Shown: positions 1 through 5,807, counted from the stretch's first letter. The stretch: DNA of 7,757 nucleotides from Natrinema soli (GCF_028618695.1 NZ_JAQIVI010000652.1:1-7757); one strand, 5' to 3'. Numbers and translations: made by a program. The notes: generated from the sequence alone by a model not told the origin.

Positions 1-1233
1 GTCGACGTCGAGTCGGATACTGGCGGTCGGGACCGCTCCGCCGCTGGTGGCAGTGAGATCGAGCAGGTCGACGACGCGCTCGCGGTCCTCGCCGGTGACG
101 TCCTCGGCGATGGCCAGCAGGTCGGCGTCCGTCACTCGGCGACCGCGATCCCCGAGTTCTGTTACGCGGGTCGCGATTTCCGCGACCTCGTCGCCGTCGG
201 CCTCGACGCCGTGTTCCTCGAGCGTCGCTGCGACACCTGCGCTACCAGTATGCTTGCCGAGTGCGAGTCGGCGCTCGCGGCCGACGGTCTCGGGCGCGTA
301 GGGCTCGTACATCTTGTCGTCCTTGAGCGTGCCGTCGGTGTGGATCCCGCTCTCGTGGGTGAAGGCGTTCTCGCCGATGACGGCCTTGTTCGGCGGGAGT
401 TGAACACCCGTCGCCCGAGAGACGATCTGCGCGAGGTCGTACAGTTCCTCGAGTTCGAGCGTCTCGAGATCGTACACGTGCGAGAGCGCGATCGCGACCT
501 CCTCGAGGGCGACGTTGCCGGCGCGCTCGCCGAGCCCGTTGACGGTGCAGTGAACGAGGTCGGCACCGGCCGAGACGGCCGCGAGCGCGTTGGTCACGCC
601 CAGCCCGAAATCGTCGTGCGTGTGGGCGCTGACGGGTCCGAGTTCGGCGAGCCGAGAGACGGCCTCGTGGGTGTGTTCCGGCCCGGTGTGGCCGACGGTA
701 TCTGCGAAGCAGAAGCGATCCGCGCCCGCCTCGAGGGACGCGTCCGCCAGTTCCTCGAGGTAGTCGAGATCGGCCCGGGAGCCGTCCTCGCCGATGACCT
801 CGACCCAGAGGCCGTGGTCCTTCGCGTAGGCGACGAGCTCGGCGGTTTTCTCGAGATTGTCTACGCGTGAGGTGCCGACCTTGCCCTCGACGTGGCGGTC
901 GCTGGCCGGGACGACGATGTGGACCCCGTCGACGTCGCACTCGAGCGCGAGGTCGATGTCGTTCGTGATCCCGCGACAGAAGCTGGTGACGCGGGCGTCC
1001 AGATCGAGGTCGGTCACGCGCGAAATAGCCTGTCGCTCACCCGCGCCGGTACAGGCGCTGCCAGCCTCGATGACGGAGACGCCGGCGCGCTCGAGGGAGC
1101 GAGCGATCTCGACTTTCTCGTCGGGCGAGAGCGAGACGCCCGGTGCTTGCTCGCCGTCGCGAAGCGTCGTGTCGAGAAGGCGCACTGTACGGTCCGATTC
1201 TATCGTCTGTTCGGGGGAGTGAGTTACAGGCAA
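1..1233 (-). CDS. cimA: Citramalate / 2-isopropylmalate synthase, C-terminus cut by window edge
   Basis: Condenses acetyl-CoA with a 2-oxoacid (pyruvate for citramalate synthase, 2-oxoisovalerate for isopropylmalate synthase), feeding isoleucine or leucine synthesis in the cytoplasm. The 411 visible residues show DTTLRDGEQ at 21-29, with the metal and catalytic Arg25-Asp26. They also show [12 protein letters not shown] at 56-67, the metal-binding HTHDD at 204-208, NGLGERAGN at 232-240 and GKHTGS at 326-331. The last residues (about 399-411, PTASIRL) look like the start of the C-terminal regulatory domain, so about 90-110 residues probably lie outside the window. GVSLSP and EAGSA resemble archaeal CimA (as in Methanocaldococcus) more than classical LeuA, so I favour citramalate synthase; substrate cannot be proven from sequence. 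The start is uncertain. TTG at 1233 is the first start-type codon after the in-frame stop near 1360; GTG at 1185 would begin directly at [12 protein letters not shown]. No clear Shine-Dalgarno precedes either. Confidence 0.88.
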   Translation of the reverse strand, partial: MPVTHSPEQTIESDRTVRLLDTTLRDGEQAPGVSLSPDEKVEIARSLERAGVSVIEAGSACTGAGERQAISRVTDLDLDARVTSFCRGITNDIDLALECDVDGVHIVVPASDRHVEGKVGTSRVDNLEKTAELVAYAKDHGLWVEVIGEDGSRADLDYLEELADASLEAGADRFCFADTVGHTGPEHTHEAVSRLAELGPVSAHTHDDFGLGVTNALAAVSAGADLVHCTVNGLGERAGNVALEEVAIALSHVYDLETLELEELYDLAQIVSRATGVQLPPNKAVIGENAFTHESGIHTDGTLKDDKMYEPYAPETVGRERRLALGKHTGSAGVAATLEEHGVEADGDEVAEIATRVTELGDRGRRVTDADLLAIAEDVTGEDRERVVDLLDLTATSGGAVPTASIRLDVD

Positions 1234-1374
1234 GAGTGGTGAGTTTCGAGTACTGCGGTTACGTTCGTCGGAGAATTTCGCATCCAGCCGGGTCGCCCCG
1301 ACTTCCTCTATCCTCGGAATGCGGCGTTGAGACGGAATCTCGTGCCATTGTACTGTGGGCTAACGTATCATGCC

Positions 1375-1384
1375 GACTTAAATC
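1375..1384 (-). promoter_or_regulatory. TATA-like box in front of the citramalate synthase gene
   Basis: On the minus strand this reads GATTTAAGTC, the only clear A/T-rich box in the 194-bp gap between the DUF192 stop and the synthase start. Archaeal TATA boxes lie about 25-30 bp before the transcript start, so this one predicts a start near 1350 and a leader of about 115 nt if translation begins at 1233. That is long for a haloarchaeal gene. This is inference from position and composition only. Confidence 0.35.
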
Positions 1385-1427
1385 CGCCGGTCACGGCGCA
1401 ATGGTTTCGGTCGGTATCGATCGGTCG

Positions 1428-1859
1428 TTATCGGTTCCGATCGTCCTCGAGAACCAGCCGATCGCCGGGCTCGACGTCGGCTGCGGTGCCGGCGGGGAGT
1501 TCGGCGATCAGATTTGCTTCTTCGCGAGCGAACCCCCGCCACGGTCGCAGGGTCTCGACGCGCTGGACGACGCCGTCGACGATCCAGACGGCGTCGATCG
1601 GGAAGAAAACGAACAGCATGTGGAGGTCGCGAGTTTTGGTCGAACCGAACTGAAAGGCCAGCGCGTAGTCGGCCGGGATCGATCGGCAGAACATGAGTCC
1701 GCGGGTCTGGCTGACGATCGAATCCGCGAGATCGACCGTCGTCGCCAGAACGGTTCGGTCGGCGTCGCCGCCAGCGAGCGTATCGGCGTCGGGATCGGAA
1801 CCAGTCTCGGCGTCGGGATTGGGACGAGTGTCGGAGACCGGATCGTGGACGAGTCGCAC
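1428..1859 (-). CDS. DUF192 family protein
   Basis: A small soluble protein of 143 residues with the DUF192 fold; biochemical function unknown. The family core is visible: SQTRGLMFCRSIP at 50-62, LHMLFVFFPIDAVWIVDG at 79-96, and a C-terminal ELPAGTAADVEPGDRL stretch at 120-135, the usual end of this family. There is no signal peptide, although many bacterial members are exported. I chose GTG at 1859, giving MRLVHD, the N-terminus I expect from haloarchaeal homologues, because a T-run sits 25-29 bp upstream as in a leaderless promoter. The frame stays open to other GTG codons at 1883 and 1928. Residues 9-35 form an acidic linker that includes two copies of an 8-residue repeat encoded by a 24-bp tandem duplication. 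The gene is divergent from the HNH-like gene and appears to be transcribed alone. Confidence 0.82.
   Translation of the reverse strand: MRLVHDPVSDTRPNPDAETGSDPDADTLAGGDADRTVLATTVDLADSIVSQTRGLMFCRSIPADYALAFQFGSTKTRDLHMLFVFFPIDAVWIVDGVVQRVETLRPWRGFAREEANLIAELPAGTAADVEPGDRLVLEDDRNR
1783..1830. repeat. 24-bp in-frame tandem repeat inside the DUF192 gene
   Basis: Two adjacent 24-bp units (1783-1806 and 1807-1830) match at 20 of 24 positions by eye, with the first 13 bases identical. Because the unit is eight codons long the frame is kept. It encodes the paired peptides TRPNPDAE and TGSDPDAD in the acidic linker before the DUF192 core. This looks like slippage or unequal duplication in a flexible region. 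Confidence 0.7.
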
Positions 1860-1880
1860 GCCCTCGAGTGCGAAGCCCCA

Positions 1881-1890
1881 CACAAAAAGT
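1881..1890 (-). promoter_or_regulatory. T-rich promoter element for the DUF192 gene
   Basis: The minus strand reads ACTTTTTGTG, and its five-T run (1884-1888) lies 25-29 bp before the GTG at 1859. That is the spacing expected of a TATA-type box driving a leaderless transcript, which is common in haloarchaea. It supports the short start, but the box itself is a poor match to TTTAWA-like consensus. Confidence 0.35.
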
Positions 1891-1959
1891 GTTCTCGCCG
1901 CGGCGCTCTTCGAGTCGCTACCGGCCACCTGGGCCGTCGACTCGGAACCACGCCAGAGG

Positions 1960-1967
1960 ATTCAAAT
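1960..1967 (+). promoter_or_regulatory. Possible TATA-like box for the HNH-like gene
   Basis: ATTCAAAT lies 31-38 bp before the ATG at 1998 and is the only A/T-rich run in the 138-bp gap behind it. The spacing would allow a very short leader. Support is composition and position only. Confidence 0.25.
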
Positions 1968-1997
1968 CGGCTCGCGCGTAATCCGCCGTACGCGCAC

Positions 1998-2525
1998 ATG
2001 GAGAAAACCCCCCAGGGAACCTCGGTCGGCGTCGACGACCCCTACGAGTTCGCGGGCGTCTGCGACCACCTCACCGGCGAGGGAAAGTGCCGGTACGCCT
2101 TCGACCACTACGAGCACGACCCCGAGTTCGCTCGCGAGCGCGCGGACGAGGATTACGAGTGTCCCGTCGTCGACCCCGAATCGGACTGGTCGTGGGCCGA
2201 CTGCCCGCACTTTCGCTCGCGCAACCGCGACCGCGAGTGCGTTCGCTGCGGACTCGAGGAAAAGCGGATCGCCCACGACGACGAGCGGCCGTTGCTCGAG
2301 GAACACCACCTTTCGTACGCACGCGACGGCGAGACCCTCTCCCACGAGATCACGATCTACCTCTGTCGGTGGTGTCACGCGAAAGTCCACAACTCGTGGG
2401 CGCGGATCACGGACGACGCCGGGCTCGATCCGGCGGCGATCGCGGCGCTCGAGGAACGCCGGAGTCGCGAGCAGTCGGAGCTGGGGTTCGAGTCGGCCGC
2501 GGAGCGCTACGGTGACGACGAGTGA
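1998..2525 (+). CDS. HNH-like Cys/His-rich protein, haloarchaeal DUF7097-type family
   Basis: A 175-residue acidic protein whose C-terminal half resembles an HNH (beta-beta-alpha metal) nuclease core. It has CVRC at 81-84, EEHHL at 101-105, His116, and LCRWCHAKVHN at 122-132; the four cysteines C81, C84, C123 and C126 could hold a structural zinc. A second set, C22, C31, C55 and C69 with His24 and His71, lies in the N-terminal half and could bind another metal. I recall this sequence type as a conserved haloarchaeal family, which I believe is DUF7097, but that name is from memory. Function is unknown: nuclease activity is plausible, and a purely structural zinc protein is equally possible. 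The ATG at 1998 is chosen because MEKTPQGTSVGVDDPYEF is a natural N-terminus. The same frame stays open upstream into antisense of the neighbours, which is not coding. It is convergent with the dehydrogenase gene. Confidence 0.75.
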   Translation: MEKTPQGTSVGVDDPYEFAGVCDHLTGEGKCRYAFDHYEHDPEFARERADEDYECPVVDPESDWSWADCPHFRSRNRDRECVRCGLEEKRIAHDDERPLLEEHHLSYARDGETLSHEITIYLCRWCHAKVHNSWARITDDAGLDPAAIAALEERRSREQSELGFESAAERYGDDE

Positions 2526-2529
2526 GACG

Positions 2530-2583
2530 GACTATCGGTAGTCAGTTCCGGCGCAACTGCGAACTGCCCTGGAGTTGCTCCGG
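2530..2583. terminator. Two hairpins between convergent genes, possible bidirectional terminator
   Basis: The 87-bp gap between two convergent stop codons holds a 5-bp hairpin (GACTA-TCGG-TAGTC, 2530-2543). It is followed by a larger one, CCGG-C-GCAACT (2548-2558) pairing with AGTTGC-T-CCGG (2573-2583): ten pairs, one C/T mismatch and a 14-nt loop. The placement suits transcript ends on both strands. Neither hairpin is followed by a T-run, and archaeal termination usually depends on T-tracts, so confidence is low. Confidence 0.35.
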
Positions 2584-2612
2584 GTAATCGGTACAGCAGA
2601 CCGTACGACGAG

Positions 2613-3551
2613 CTACGCGAGTTTTCGCAGGAGACCGTACACCGCATCACGCAGCCGATCCGGCAGATAGCGAGCGTAGAGGCCGTACTGCGCCAGCGGG
2701 CCGACCGGGTACCGCGCCGGCGGATCGGGGCTGGTCGCCGACTCGAGGATCGCTGCCGCCACGTCCTCGGGATCGGAGGCGAAGGGGCCGCCGCTCCCGC
2801 CGCCGATCAGCTGTGCGTCGTCGTACAGTTCGTACAGCGACTCGTAGGCCGGCGTCCGCTCGTCTTCCGGGAGTTCGTCGTCGACTCGGTCGGAGAAGTT
2901 CGTCTCGACCGGCCCGGGTTCGATCACGACGACGTCGATCCCGAACTCCTCGACTTCCCCGCGCAGGGCGTCGCTCATCGCCTCGAGCGCGTGCTTCGAG
3001 CCGGCGTAGGCGCCCGACCCGGGGATCGATATCCGGCCGATGACGCTCGAGACGTTGACGATCCGACCCTCTCCCTGGGCGCGCATGTGCGGCAGGGCGG
3101 CGTGAGTGAGCCGATGGGGGCCGTAGACGTTGACGTCGAACTGCCGGTGGAGGTCGACCGTGGCGACGTCCTCGAGGGGGCCCATCTGGGCGTAGCCGGC
3201 GTTGTTGACCACGCAGTCGATCGAACCCGCGACGTCGACGGTCCGCTCGACGACGGATGCGACCTGCTCCGGATCGGTGACGTCGAGCGCGAGGGTCTCA
3301 CAGCCCGCCTCCTCGAGGTCGTCGATGTCGTCGACGTTTCGCGCCGTCGCGAAGACCTGCCAGTCCTCGGTGAGGAAGGCTCGAGCGGTCGCGCGGCCGA
3401 TTCCCGACGAGCAGCCGGTGATGAGGACCGATCTCTTGCGCGTATAGCGGTCCTCGTCGGTCGTCGTGGTCTCGCGCCCGCGGTCGTCCTCGACGACGGT
3501 TCCGTCTGGCCCGTCGTCGTCTGTCCCTTCGACGTCCTCAGCGGTAGCCAT
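2613..3551 (-). CDS. Short-chain dehydrogenase/reductase (SDR), classical type
   Basis: An NAD(P)-dependent oxidoreductase of 312 residues; the substrate cannot be told from sequence. The Rossmann nucleotide-binding motif TGCSSGIG is at 45-52, the adenine-contacting LDV at 89-91, and NNAG at 116-119. Asn141 in FDVNVYG, Ser169 in NVSSVIG, and Tyr182 with Lys186 in YAGSK complete the catalytic tetrad with the usual 13-residue Ser-Tyr spacing. Arg71 after ATA, as in ATARN, hints at NADP preference. PGPVETNF at 212-219 is the usual PG motif. It is longer than a typical 250-residue SDR through a 38-residue acidic, Thr-rich N-terminal extension and a C-terminal tail ending in a basic and hydrophobic stretch (about 287-312) that could contact a membrane or partner. 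The ATG at 3551 is the only candidate start, with a TATA-like box about 28 bp upstream. The gene stands alone. Confidence 0.9.
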   Translation of the reverse strand: MATAEDVEGTDDDGPDGTVVEDDRGRETTTTDEDRYTRKRSVLITGCSSGIGRATARAFLTEDWQVFATARNVDDIDDLEEAGCETLALDVTDPEQVASVVERTVDVAGSIDCVVNNAGYAQMGPLEDVATVDLHRQFDVNVYGPHRLTHAALPHMRAQGEGRIVNVSSVIGRISIPGSGAYAGSKHALEAMSDALRGEVEEFGIDVVVIEPGPVETNFSDRVDDELPEDERTPAYESLYELYDDAQLIGGGSGGPFASDPEDVAAAILESATSPDPPARYPVGPLAQYGLYARYLPDRLRDAVYGLLRKLA

Positions 3552-3570
3552 ACGTGACCGGTTCGAGAGA

Positions 3571-3586
3571 CGATACCTAAGTATCG
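3571..3586 (-). promoter_or_regulatory. Palindromic TATA region of the SDR gene, possible operator
   Basis: CGATAC-CTAA-GTATCG is an inverted repeat with 6-bp arms and a 4-nt centre. Its middle lies about 27 bp before the ATG at 3551, the position of the TATA box of a leaderless haloarchaeal transcript. A dimeric regulator bound here would block TBP, so repression is the simplest reading. No regulator gene is adjacent. Confidence 0.4.
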
Positions 3587-3602
3587 ACGGTTTGTCGCGC
3601 TA

Positions 3603-3617
3603 TTCGTAACGTTCGTA
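3603..3617. repeat. Short direct repeat TTCGTA upstream of the SDR promoter
   Basis: TTCGTA occurs at 3603-3608 and 3612-3617, a 9-bp period around a central AACGTT palindrome. It sits about 52-66 bp before the SDR start codon, where upstream activating sites are found in haloarchaea. At this length it could be chance. Confidence 0.25.
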
Positions 3618-3673
3618 TTTGGATAGGGTCACGGAAGAGAGAACGGGTGTGTGAGAGCACTGTACGGCACTCT

Positions 3674-3776
3674 GAAAGCCCCCAGCTCGCTCGAGTCGGT
3701 GGCCTCGCTGCGATCCTCGCCCTTCGGGCTGCGGTTCTTGCGTCGTCCGCCTTCCCCGAGCGAGCTGGCCCCTTTC
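3674..3776. repeat. Imperfect inverted-repeat element with long stem and 63-nt loop
   Basis: A perfect 12-bp inverted repeat, CCAGCTCGCTCG (3682-3693) and CGAGCGAGCTGG (3757-3768), is extended by a second paired block, GAAAG (3674-3678) and CTTTC (3772-3776). The blocks are separated by an unpaired CCC on each side, so the folded form has a 12-bp stem, a symmetric 3x3 internal loop and a 5-bp base. The 63-nt loop contains a small GCCC-TTC-GGGC hairpin (3719-3729). There is no coding frame of haloarchaeal character. It lies between the end of the endonuclease V gene and the SDR promoter. From memory, closely similar sequences recur in intergenic regions of haloarchaeal genomes, so I read it as a copy of a dispersed element; I could not check this. 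The conserved-looking region may extend to about 3817. Confidence 0.6.
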
Positions 3777-3811
3777 ATTCCCACCCGCGGCAGGCGGTTG
3801 GCCGGGCGGCT

Positions 3812-3835
3812 GTAACCAGTGGATAGTCGGGTTAC
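3812..3835 (-). terminator. Possible hairpin at the end of the endonuclease V gene
   Basis: GTAACC (3812-3817) and GGTTAC (3830-3835) form a 6-bp stem with a 12-nt loop that begins on the stop codon of the endonuclease V gene. It could help end that transcript or protect its 3' end. There is no T-run, so the call is weak. Confidence 0.25.
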
Positions 3836-4623
3836 TCCGTAAGTTCGCGTTTGGCCTCGTCGGCGTATTGATCCGCTAGCCGGACCGGCTCGGGGAGTTT
3901 GTACGACGAGGCGAGCTCGAGGACGATCTCGGCCGCCGTCTCGGGCCCGACGCGGTGGCCGGAGCTGACGTACAGCGGGTTGATGTACTGGTTCGGCGAG
4001 TCGTACTGGCGCGTTTGGACGGCGTAGCCGACCAGGGTCCCGTCGGGCGCGTCGACTCTCGAGTTCGATTCGATGGCGATCGTCGACCCCTCGGGGAGGT
4101 CGTCGGTGTCCGCTCGCGGCGTGCCACAGAGCAGGCTCTTCGCCACGCCGATGCTCGGCACGTCCCGGACCACGCCCATGTGCGTCGCGATCCCGGCCTG
4201 TCGGAAGTGAATGCGGCCGCTGCCGTCGAAAAGGAGGAGGTCGGGGTCGACGGACAACTCCTCGAGCGCCGCGAGGATCGGGCCGCCTTCCCGAAAGGAG
4301 AGGAGGCCAGGGATGTAGGGAATCTCGAGGGGCGTCACCGCGTAGACGCGCTCGACGACCTCGCCGCCGCGCATCGCGAGGACGGCGCTCAGGGCGCGGT
4401 CCTGGTCGCCGTCCTCGTTCGTAAGGAACGACTGATCGACGCCGACGACGACCGGCGGATCGCCGGTGCTCGCGGTCGTCGCGAGCGGGTTCGAGAGCGC
4501 GTCGGGATCGAACGCGAACTCGTCGTCGAAGACGGCGACGGATGCGATTTCGCGCTGGAGGTCCTCCATCTCCTCGCGCGAAAGTCCAGAACCGGGTGCG
4601 AGATCGGGGCGGGGAGTACTCAT
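3832..4623 (-). CDS. nfi: Endonuclease V (deoxyinosine 3' endonuclease)
   Basis: Cuts the second phosphodiester bond 3' to deoxyinosine, starting repair of deaminated adenine. The 263-residue protein carries the family motifs in order. GVDQSF is at 61-66 with catalytic Asp63. PYIPGLLSFRE is at 102-112, containing the strand-separating PYIP wedge and Glu112. LLFDGSGRIHFRQAGIATH is at 130-148 with Asp133, followed by GVAKSLLCG at 159-167 with Lys162, and SSGHRVG at 220-226. The set is complete, so activity is expected. Length is normal for the family with a short N-terminal extension. ATG at 4623 gives MSTPRPDLAPGSGL and a 70-bp gap from the rhomboid gene. The frame stays open upstream to 4749, but that would overlap the rhomboid C-terminus and add residues with no family match. 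It is downstream of the rhomboid on the same strand and may be partly co-transcribed. Confidence 0.94.
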   Translation of the reverse strand: MSTPRPDLAPGSGLSREEMEDLQREIASVAVFDDEFAFDPDALSNPLATTASTGDPPVVVGVDQSFLTNEDGDQDRALSAVLAMRGGEVVERVYAVTPLEIPYIPGLLSFREGGPILAALEELSVDPDLLLFDGSGRIHFRQAGIATHMGVVRDVPSIGVAKSLLCGTPRADTDDLPEGSTIAIESNSRVDAPDGTLVGYAVQTRQYDSPNQYINPLYVSSGHRVGPETAAEIVLELASSYKLPEPVRLADQYADEAKRELTE

Positions 4624-4650
4624 CGATGTGGCGGTAATAGACGGCGGGCG

Positions 4651-4656
4651 AAAATC
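4651..4656 (-). promoter_or_regulatory. Weak A/T-rich box before the endonuclease V gene
   Basis: The minus strand reads GATTTT, ending 28 bp before the ATG at 4623, in the 70-bp gap after the rhomboid gene. The position fits a TATA box for a leaderless transcript, allowing independent expression. The sequence match is poor. Confidence 0.22.
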
Positions 4657-4693
4657 AGTTGCGTGGTTGTAGCGGAGAACGTCGGTGGGGAGA

Positions 4694-5629
4694 TTAGAAT
4701 CGACCGCGGCCTGGACCGCCCGGTCCGCCAGGTCCACCGGGGCCGCCACCGCCGAACTCGAGGCGGTTCGGGGCGCTGACGTTCCGGTTTTGCTTGAGGT
4801 ACTGGCCGTAGGCGAGACCGATCACGAGGCCGACGAGGTGGGCCATGTGTGCGATGCCGCCCCCGAGCCCGCCGCCGGCACCGGCGAGGAAGAAGACGCT
4901 GATGAAGGCGTAGCCGGCGGTGAGCAGCCAGATCGGGACGGGAAGGATGAAGTAGAGATACACCTTGAGACCGGGGTTCAGAACTGTTAGAACGCCCATA
5001 ATGGCGAGTGCGGCCCCGCTTGCTCCGAGGACGGCAGTTGGGGCCCCCTGCGCGATCGAAATCGCGACCTGACCTAGCCCGGCGAGCGCGCCGCTGACGA
5101 GGAACAGAATCGCGAACTTCCTCGAGCCAACGTACCGCTCGACGAGGGGGCCGAAGAAGAAAATCACGATGCTGTTCCCGACGATGTGCATGAAGTTACC
5201 CGTGCTGTGGGCGAAGATCGAGGTGAACCACGTCCAGACGTACTCGACGTTCCACGACGTCAGCACGAAGAGCGACCTGTAGAGGCCGGAGCTACCGAAT
5301 AACCCGACAACCAGTTGCGCGAGGAACGTGATCCACATCAACGCGAGGAACGTGTAGGTCGCGTTCCCGCGGAAGTACGCCAGCGGTCCGCCCGTTCCCG
5401 TATCGATCGGGAGTTTGTCCGCGAGACTCGAGGCACGAGATGAACTTCCGCCCGAATTGACGTTGTCGTCGAAGCCGCTGTCGAAGACGCCCTTCGGGTC
5501 GTTCCAGTTCTCGAGTCCCGTGCAGTTGTGATTCTCGGGGAGCCGATGGTCGCCACAGTACGTGCCACCGCAGTGCCGACAGTTGTACGGCATGTTTTCG
5601 TCCTTCCCACACACGTCGCACTTGGCCAT
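4694..5629 (-). CDS. rhoII: Rhomboid family intramembrane serine protease with AN1 zinc finger (RhoII type)
   Basis: An intramembrane serine protease that cuts membrane proteins within or near transmembrane segments. The N-terminus is a full AN1-type zinc finger: C4, C7, C17, C20, C25, H28, H34 and C36, with spacing 2-9-2-4-2-5-1. After a Gly/Ser-rich linker (about 50-85) comes the membrane domain, with about six hydrophobic segments from residue 91 to 277. Active-site residues are Ser204 in GASGAA and His264 in AHLVGLVIG. His148 and Asn152 in FMHIVGNS match the oxyanion-hole positions of bacterial GlpG. The tail (293-311) is almost only Gly and Pro and ends GRGRF. This architecture matches RhoII of Haloferax volcanii, whose loss has been linked to altered motility and S-layer glycosylation. 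What the cytoplasmic zinc finger binds is unknown. ATG at 5629 begins directly at MAKCDVC. Confidence 0.93.
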   Translation of the reverse strand: MAKCDVCGKDENMPYNCRHCGGTYCGDHRLPENHNCTGLENWNDPKGVFDSGFDDNVNSGGSSSRASSLADKLPIDTGTGGPLAYFRGNATYTFLALMWITFLAQLVVGLFGSSGLYRSLFVLTSWNVEYVWTWFTSIFAHSTGNFMHIVGNSIVIFFFGPLVERYVGSRKFAILFLVSGALAGLGQVAISIAQGAPTAVLGASGAALAIMGVLTVLNPGLKVYLYFILPVPIWLLTAGYAFISVFFLAGAGGGLGGGIAHMAHLVGLVIGLAYGQYLKQNRNVSAPNRLEFGGGGPGGPGGPGGPGRGRF

Positions 5630-5672
5630 TGATCGGGGGTATGTGCGGAGTCGCTAAGGGATTTGGGGTTTT

Positions 5673-5690
5673 CGCCGGATTATTTCGGCG
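5673..5690. promoter_or_regulatory. A/T-rich box framed by an inverted repeat in the divergent region
   Basis: CGCCG (5673-5677) and CGGCG (5686-5690) flank the A/T core GATTATTT. On the minus strand the core lies 50-57 bp before the rhomboid ATG, which would give a leader of about 25 nt. A second, weaker candidate for that gene is CCTTAG near 5654-5659. The core could also serve a plus-strand transcript. It is the most TATA-like sequence on the rhomboid side of the divergent region. Confidence 0.35.
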
Positions 5691-5761
5691 CGGCCGACCC
5701 GATCAGTAGGCACCGTGTACGGTTCGTTTCTCCCACCCTACCGGCCGATTGAAATTCACGA

Positions 5762-5786
5762 AACGGACTGGTTCCGTTATAACGGA
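5762..5786. promoter_or_regulatory. Triple AACGGA half-site including a 14-bp perfect palindrome
   Basis: AACGGA at 5762-5767, TCCGTT at 5773-5778 and AACGGA at 5781-5786 form two overlapping inverted repeats. The last two, separated by AT, make the perfect palindrome TCCGTTATAACGGA. The centre TTATAA is also a good archaeal TATA box, predicting a transcript start near 5806 and a short leader before GTG 5832. The array looks like an operator for a dimeric regulator on the DUF5788-polX promoter. Confidence 0.5.
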
Positions 5787-5802
5787 CAGCGGGGACTGTA
5801 CA

Positions 5803-5807
5803 TTTTT
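5803..5807 (+). promoter_or_regulatory. T-run 25-29 bp before the DUF5788-type start codon
   Basis: TTTTT ends 25 bp before GTG 5832, the same spacing seen before the DUF192 start. It may act as the TATA-equivalent of a leaderless transcript, as an alternative to the TTATAA inside the upstream palindrome. Sequence alone does not separate these two options. Confidence 0.3.

Noticed and set aside
1361..1371. A three-codon ATG ATA CGT TAG mini-ORF on the minus strand upstream of the citramalate synthase gene
   Set aside because: It lies only a few bases after the TATA-like box, so it would be upstream of the expected transcript start and not in the message.
1407..1440. A cluster of TCGGT repeats and an ATCGAT palindrome after the DUF192 stop codon
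   Set aside because: The units are five bases long in GC-rich DNA and irregularly spaced; nothing separates them from local composition.
1143..1997. An open plus-strand frame continuous with the HNH-like gene, making a 460-residue protein
   Set aside because: It runs antisense to the citramalate synthase start and the whole DUF192 gene. Those have clear family motifs on the minus strand, and the HNH-like protein has a natural ATG at 1998.
3772..3789. GGGTGGGAATGAAAG on the minus strand, reminiscent of the end of haloarchaeal CRISPR repeats
   Set aside because: There is a single copy, with no spaced repeats anywhere in the window and no cas gene, so no array can be supported.
4624..4749. A 42-residue N-terminal extension of endonuclease V
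   Set aside because: It would overlap the Gly-Pro tail of the rhomboid gene in another frame and matches nothing in the family, while ATG 4623 gives a normal-length protein.
4697..4750. GGNCC-type repeats at the rhomboid C-terminus that could be read as a non-coding repeat array
   Set aside because: They are explained by codons for the Gly-Pro-rich tail, in frame and ending at the rhomboid stop.
3955..4779. A plus-strand open frame opposite endonuclease V
   Set aside because: It is an antisense shadow of a gene with complete catalytic motifs and shows no domain.
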